Of a stretch of DNA of 64,000 bases, positions 58,291 to 64,000 are shown one piece after another. Source of the DNA: Ascidia mentula (lineage: Eukaryota; Chordata; Ascidiacea; Phlebobranchia; Ascidiidae); contig OX387199.1 of the NCBI GenBank assembly GCA_947561715.1, positions 17,117,001-17,181,000 of the forward strand. The letters are read 5' to 3'. The notes under the pieces are model-generated. The model had not been told where the DNA came from, made no database searches, and saw only the letters and a list, made by a program, of their open reading frames with translations. Every line of letters starts with the position of its first letter. Positions within the stretch are counted from its first letter, which is position 1. The translations under genes and the position numbers were made by a program.

Positions 58291-59565
58291 CTTGCTGTTA
58301 CAGGCTTTTGTACAACAAATCCCCCAACCTCTGGGGGGGGGGGGGGGCTGTTTTATTTGCCGTCTGCCTTTTTCACTTCATTTGCTCAATAATTAAACCT
58401 CAGTAAAGCCTCACGATTGACAAGCTTTATATTACAAAGCTTTGTTAAAATTCTCCTTGGTTAAGCATGCATTCCAGTTTGTCCTTTTGGGCAATATGCA
58501 TGGAATATTGATGGACGTAGTCCTGAAAACAACAAGTTTCAATTTCTTTTGGTTTACTACGATATATTTCATGTTCAAATTGTTTGTCCAACAAAAATTT
58601 TACACAAAGAATGTTTTTTTCTTGTCTTCATTCTTGTCAACCGGTGCGCGTTGTAATTTGTAATACCTGTTTTCGTGAGTCAACACTTTTGTCAATTTCA
58701 TCGCGGTTATTCCCGGCAAATCGAGTAGGGACTGGTAGGGCATGTTGTGGGCTGCATATTGAATTTAACAGTTAGTCAAGTATACAAGAACTTTAACATT
58801 TTGTTCTCAGTGCGCCGCCGACAACGCATGTTCACTTCAAACAGCGCAGGAGTTGTCTTACGCCGAAGTCCATAATTTTGTGGAAGTATGAATTGCACTA
58901 TGAAGCCAATATAATATCGCAAAATGGGGGCACTAACGGCTGGACTTGCATAGAATATGCGTAGGTGACTGAAGCAAATTGCCGACAAAACTTAAAAGAT
59001 GCTGAAGACCGTCACCCATAGGCAGGCCGGCATTTGCGATTTATATATAAGTCTGTGCAACATAGAAATCCTTGCGAATGGTTAGAGTTCTATGTCACAC
59101 AAACATATGTGTAGCAAATGCCGACCTTCCTGAGTGATGTTCCTTTAACATCTTCTGAGTTCATTAGCAATTATCATAAAACTTGCTTAACTGTGAGCGC
59201 ACAATCATGGACTAGAACCTAGGAACATTAGCAAACAAGCGCGTGTTGACATTTCCAAAACTATCACGTGATGGGGCGTAACATTTGCACAAATCACAGG
59301 TTAAAACTTTGCTGTATGAACAACTAATCAAATGACCTAAAGTCAACAAAGGCTAAACTCGGCAAACTCCTACAGGAGATGTAGATAATGTCTTGTCGCT
59401 TGGGCAAGTAGCGAGGCAACAACCACATCGCTGCGAAGCGATATTTATATTTATGGACGCTGTCAACAAAAGCAAATACAGAAAAACTCTCATTTCGTGA
59501 GAGCAAACAACGGTAGCTTTGTTCCTTCCACGCGCTTTGAAACAATACAACATGGACAGAATTCG

Positions 59566-59622
59566 TTGGAGCGAATAAAACTCGTTGGAGCGAATGAAAC
59601 TCGTTGGAGCGAATGAATCACC
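59566..59622 (+). repeat. short tandem repeat, 18-bp unit
   Basis: TCGTTGGAGCGAATRAAAC-type units occur three to four times in a row with small changes. Confidence 0.7.
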
Positions 59623-60113
59623 TGCAAAAAGTCCCTGGTATTTATCGAGTGGTTCCCCAGGGAAACATTTAGGAAACTTCTTGTGGGGCATTTTCGCAAC
59701 TTTTCTGCAAACAGTGGGATGTTTTGCAGCAATAAGTGTTTTGTCTTGACGTGAGCCATAATGTAGTTCCTTGTCGCATGCTATAACATACGAAAATCGG
59801 CCATGCAAAACCAATTATGTTGTAACCTATGGTAAAACTTAAGCAATGCCAAACGCAACAGGCTCGTGTAAGGGTCATACATAAATGACTCTCAAATACA
59901 CACATGGTTGTACCTATGCTTCTCTGGACATGTTTACGCCTCGTTCACTTCGGCTGTATGGCTTCCGAGCAATAATGATGGTTTTGAACATAGGTTGTGC
60001 AACCGACAATTTTTACTTAAAAATTATATTCGACAAATTTTGATTAGTGGAGAGTTACATTTAAGCGATATGAGGGCTTTCAAATATGTATTGGCATTGG
60101 GGGGATTTTACCC

Positions 60114-60249
60114 ATTTCGTCAGTACATGTACTGCAGTGAAGGCTGTTTTCAAGCGTACCTATTCCTATTAATAACATCTCACCCGTTTTTATTGTTTGA
60201 TAACAGTCCTAGCCACAGTCCTTCACTGCAGTACATGCACTGACGAAAT
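60114..60249. repeat. inverted repeat with arms of about 33 bp
   Basis: The left arm starts ATTTCGTCAGTACATGTACT (60114-60146) and is mirrored by a right arm ending GTACATGCACTGACGAAAT (60216-60249). The loop is about 70 bp. Mismatches are few. It could be a small MITE-like remnant or an RNA hairpin. Confidence 0.6.
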
Positions 60250-60587
60250 TATGCACAGTAGTACTCACATGTATGTACATTACAATACGCATTCCACCGC
60301 TGCAAATTTTGGAAAATTTTGCAAAGGAACTCGAACGGAAAATTCCCTGAAATATTTCCCCTTCGAAACACCACTTAGTTTACCCGGGGACTTTTTCTTA
60401 ACTATTTTAGAATCGTCGACAGTTTCTGTTCGGTTCAAGCCGTCTGTATATTACGGCTGGTTTAGTCATTTATTGACATTTCGTCTTGTGGCTCGTTGTG
60501 CGGATGTGTTTGTTTCGCACGTGATAGCATGTTTATCTGGGAGTTTGCCATGTCGCTGGCATATGTTGTATTGGACTAGTTGCTACC

Positions 60588-62190
60588 CCTCCTCTATGAT
60601 TTCGGTTTTTCTTGCAAATGGGTCTTGATTTGTCTTCCTTTATGTCCTTTTATTTCATTATGACTTACCAGTTTGCTGTTATTGCAAATAATAGCTACGT
60701 GTACAAACAAACATTAAAAGTCATCTTACAATGATGCATTCTGAGAAATTAACACTTGCTTCAGATACAAATATTTATTATTTGAAGTTTACTATCCTTG
60801 TATATGTTTTGATGACGTGACATTTTTTTAGTGTTTAGTTTAAGCAATCGAGCCATATATTTTATGGGTTTCTGAAACTATTCTTCCTCAGAGTGAGTAT
60901 ACTTTGGTCGTTTATTCGTCCTTGTCTCAAAAATTCGTTTATGTTTCATACTGGCAAGGAGTAACGGATCTTTGTAACAAACGCGCTCAAATCCCTGGCC
61001 TTATGCTCTGTGTACAGGCTAAACCTTTCAGATATTTCAAAGATAAGTTTTTTTAAATTACTTTTATTTTAATCACACACGTCTCCAGATGGGGGTATTC
61101 CCGATCGGATTTCTTGGGGGGAGTTGTTTCTGAGAAAAAAAAACAATCCATCGTTACGTCACAGACATACGATTTGTCATAGAACGTTTGAGTTTTTAAA
61201 ATCAATTTGTAGATTTATCTTTACCGAAAATAGAAGATAAGCAAATTATTGAACTATTATTTACTCTTGTCACTGGAACTCGGACAAAGCCAACACTTCG
61301 ACTGTTGTAATTAAGTTAATGGCTATACACTGAATAGGCAGGTACGTACCTGTCTGTAGAACGACGCAGGTTTGTGCTGTTGTTTGGCACAGTATTAATG
61401 TTGATCACAATGGTGTATTGGCTTGACGTTGCGTTGCTATGATAAAAAAGCAAAAGGTGTAATGAACAACAAAACTCATACTGGCTGATCATGTGTACAG
61501 TAAAAAGTTCTGATATAACATAACGTAAATGCATGCCTACCATGTAAATAGGAAACGGTCGAATTTAAATTAGAATACAAAAAAAACGATTTAAATCGTC
61601 ATAAATTTTGTAAGTTGTAAACAGACAATTTTCATCCCCAAGTTGGGAATATCAAGCTTCGCATTTGATTTTTGAAGTTTATTTTGCATTTCGAACAAAC
61701 GTCACATTTTCCAAATTGATGTCATTTGGAACATAGAAGTAGACATTACACATAGCTTTGAAAGTCATTTATATATTCTACGATACACACAAATTAACGA
61801 TAATTTTGATTAATTAATTCAAACTTGCTACACTTAAACAACATTTACCTGCTAGGTTCAGAAATAGGCATTCCGCACTGCTACAAACTGACTTAAACCA
61901 GGTTATGATTGAACAGTCCAGAGCACAAACCGCACCACTTGTCTGCCTTTTTTTTAAATTCACAGCAGGCTGGCGTAACACGAGTGCACTCTGGTGGCGA
62001 AAGTTTTGCGCTAGGTTTCGTCGACAGTGTAATAAGACAGGGCTGCCTTGATGGGACCAATTAGAACACCCCAGGTTTAGTGCATCATAAAGATTTAGTA
62101 TTAACGGTAGTGTGAACTTCCATAATGTTTACTTAAAACAAAACCTTTTGTGCCATACTCAACGAGCACCGGTGGATCTGTCTTTGCGAA
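60588..62190 (-). repeat. block R, copy 3: degenerate BIR-gene-like repeat
   Basis: Same order as block R at 43803-45716. The first-exon remnant is 61871-61849 (MPISEPS), with a LRRSTDR segment near 61350 and a terminal-exon-like piece near 61131-61073. It directly precedes the sulfotransferase pseudogene, as R copy 2 precedes the intact gene, so the R-plus-sulfotransferase pair was duplicated together. Confidence 0.5.
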
Positions 62191-62661
62191 ACAATATAAT
62201 GTATTCCTGGAACTCCATAAGTAGTAAAAGACGGTTAGCGACAGTATAAGATCTTTATTTATTACAAAGAAATATTAAATTCGCCTGTTTGGCAACCTCG
62301 GTTTCTGTCTTATTCAAATAGCAAAGTTTAAAATAAAATTTACAAACAAACCTTATATCCTTTTCAGATTCTCTCTGCACCCCCTCATGATTTCTACATC
62401 ACAGGATAGTCTGCGTAACTATTGCAGTATTATCATCTTATGACACAATTAAAATATTTAACGTAAAATCATGATGTGAGCTTTCACTGCCTTTGCTTCT
62501 ACGTTTGGGGCTAGCTTTGTTAGTCTATGTTGAAAGATACAACTCTTAATTTGTTTCTGTTTTCGAGTAACTGGATGCAAATTCAAACTATAATTTCTAT
62601 TGACACTTGGATTGTATTCGCAACGACGTAACAACGTGATCTGGAAACGTAAACTTTGAAT

Positions 62662-63225
62662 TTAAAGGTCACAACCTAGTGAGAACAGTAAAGCAAAAGA
62701 AGCAATACAAAAGCAAATCAAACACACTATTGTTGAAACAACCAGTTGTCTATTCATGTGTTTCATTATTTTGTGTTACAATTCCATCCAGACCTGCACC
62801 GATATTGTTCTTGTGAGGAAAAGGTTTATCAGGAATTTCAACACCGAGAAATTTGCACAAAGGTTTCCATCCCTCTGACACTTTGTACACAAGGAGTTTG
62901 TGTTCTGGGACATTCTGCAAATAAGGACAAATCAACATGTAAAGCTAACAGGCATTTACACATTCATCCACCAAGTAGAAAACTCTATTAATTAACCGTT
63001 TGAAATTGAAGCCAATGGGCTATATTCTTTATAGCTTTATTTTATTAGCGCTACAAGAAACTTCAAGGACAAGTATGAGTAGTTAAGTGTAATTCACAAT
63101 AAATCTTTTTCATGAAACCTTTTGGACATAGAGATTATGTTCTCCGTACATTTTTTTCATGTACGTCTGGTCGTGGAGTGTCAATTTTGATCGAGGCCAC
63201 CTCAGAGCTACAGCCAGACATTTCA
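62662..63225 (-). pseudogene. sulfotransferase pseudogene (exons 3-4 only)
   Basis: Duplicate of the 3' half of the gene at 46164-47732. Exon 3 counterpart is 63225-63119, with its acceptor AG changed to GG. Exon 4 counterpart is 62914-62662, beginning NVPEHKLLVYKVSEGW. Five bases are missing near 62776, which shifts the frame before the membrane anchor and gives an early stop at 62750. Exons 1 and 2 are absent: the sequence jumps near 63455 to a copy of the region 49445 onward, skipping about 2.4 kb. It cannot encode a working enzyme because the PAPS loop is gone. Confidence 0.85.
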
Positions 63226-63454
63226 CCATAAAAAATAAATGGTTTAAAATTCTCAAATTTTAATCAGACAATGAGACTAAGACTTTAATTCAGTGTTTCT
63301 CAACCCTTTTGAGTTCATGGACCACCTGGTCAATTTTGTAAAACTCTGTTGACCCATAACCGATAAATATTTCAAGAAGACATTTTTTTAGTGACGTCTC
63401 TATTTAAAAGAAGTTTATCACAAAAAGTATCACAAGTTCTGTGACCCCTCTCCC

Positions 63455-64000
63455 ACATCACTGTGTCGTCTTGTTGTGACTATGCTTAATTTTTGTGGGC
63501 GTCCTTCGAATTAAAATGCTAGATGCACAAAAAATTTTTTGTCCGCCGAAACCAGAACGTTTTCAAAACTTTACAAAAATCTTCTGCAAATCAATTAAAT
63601 ATTAAAATCGGTAAATTCTTCGCTTCAAATACGTCATCAGTAGAAATATATGTACATTTGCACAGCGTGATTGCGTTTGGTTGCTACAATAAAGTTTAAA
63701 CAACCCTTTTGTTGTAAACGTTTATTGTATATGTAAGTCAAAAGAAATTATTTATCATCTGTAGCAAATCACTTTTCATCTTTATTCAACTGGCGAAAAA
63801 GACACGAGACATACAAGTTGGTGATGGATTAAAGGAATTTTCGCTAATTAGGGAAGTTGCAAGCAAAAAAACGTTGTCGAAAAATGTTATTGCAAAACAT
63901 CGAATTCAACAGCAATTCTATACTGTTAACATTGAAAAAAAAAATGGTTTGCCGCAATTGAAGGATTAAAATGCAGCAAGTTTAAGTAGATGGGGAAAGA
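63455..64000. repeat. copy of 49445-49990
   Basis: Nearly identical to the intergenic region downstream of the BIR gene (TCGTCTTGTTGTGACTATGC at both sites), and continues past the window edge. A further BIR gene copy might follow outside the window. Confidence 0.8.

Larger units (their letters stand above)
58291..60587. other. long stretch without a supported gene
   Basis: Contains a poly-G run (about 58336-58348), a short tandem repeat at 59566-59622 and an inverted repeat at 60114-60249. Open stretches at 59353-59814, 59908-60243 and 60197-60628 show no domain, no conserved splice structure and partly consist of the repeats, so I do not call them genes. Confidence 0.5.

Noticed and set aside
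59353-59814. 153-codon minus-strand open stretch
   Set aside because: Partly made of the 18-bp tandem repeat (FAPTSFIRSNEF-like), no domain, no splice structure.
1-64000. LTR retrotransposons or LINE reverse transcriptase
   Set aside because: I found no reverse transcriptase, integrase or long direct terminal repeat that could be supported.

Overview
The window looks like nuclear DNA of a compact, AT-rich animal genome. Genes are split into many small exons with GT-AG introns, mostly about 60 to 900 bp, and there are tRNA-derived SINEs, a minisatellite, a PIF/Harbinger transposon and Polinton-type virus fossils. The gene content (SLC13 transporter, Sulfotransfer_4-type sulfotransferase, small BIR protein) and the SINE tail suggest a tunicate, probably a Ciona-like ascidian. 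That is an inference from memory, not a database match.

Layout. (1) 192-3386: an apparently intact PIF/Harbinger DNA transposon with perfect terminal inverted repeats. It carries a five-exon Myb/SANT-like gene (+) and a six-exon DDE transposase (-). (2) About 3.4-43.8 kb: three tandem copies of a 10-14 kb unit. Each unit holds, in order, a Polinton-type capsid/protease fossil, a promoter/leader cassette, a gene for an unrecognised single-pass membrane protein, a second copy of the cassette, a 13-exon SLC13 Na+/anion cotransporter gene, and a diverged relative of the cassette (P') that starts a small candidate gene. All three SLC13 genes splice in silico to complete 602-residue proteins. All three membrane-protein copies show frame or splice damage. 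SINEs and a repeated block R lie at the unit junctions. (3) 43.8-50.3 kb: block R, then an intact four-exon sulfotransferase on the minus strand. (4) 50.3-52.3 kb: a four-exon minus-strand gene for a 110-residue single-BIR-like protein. (5) 52.9-57.0 kb: a 50/60-bp minisatellite with an 814-bp higher-order repeat. (6) 57.8-58.3 kb: the first two exons of a second BIR gene, cut short. (7) 60.6-64.0 kb: a second copy of block R plus the 3' half of the sulfotransferase, now a pseudogene, followed by a copy of sequence from about 49.45-50.0 kb.

How the parts relate. The window is a history of local duplication. SLC13 proteins import sulfate or di/tricarboxylates, and a sulfotransferase lies downstream, so a link through sulfate is possible but unproven. 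The most unusual pattern is one promoter plus non-coding first exon reused in front of two unrelated genes within each unit, with diverged relatives at four further places. Copies 1 and 3 resemble each other more than either resembles copy 2. This means gene conversion, a complex duplication order, or haplotypes misassembled in tandem.
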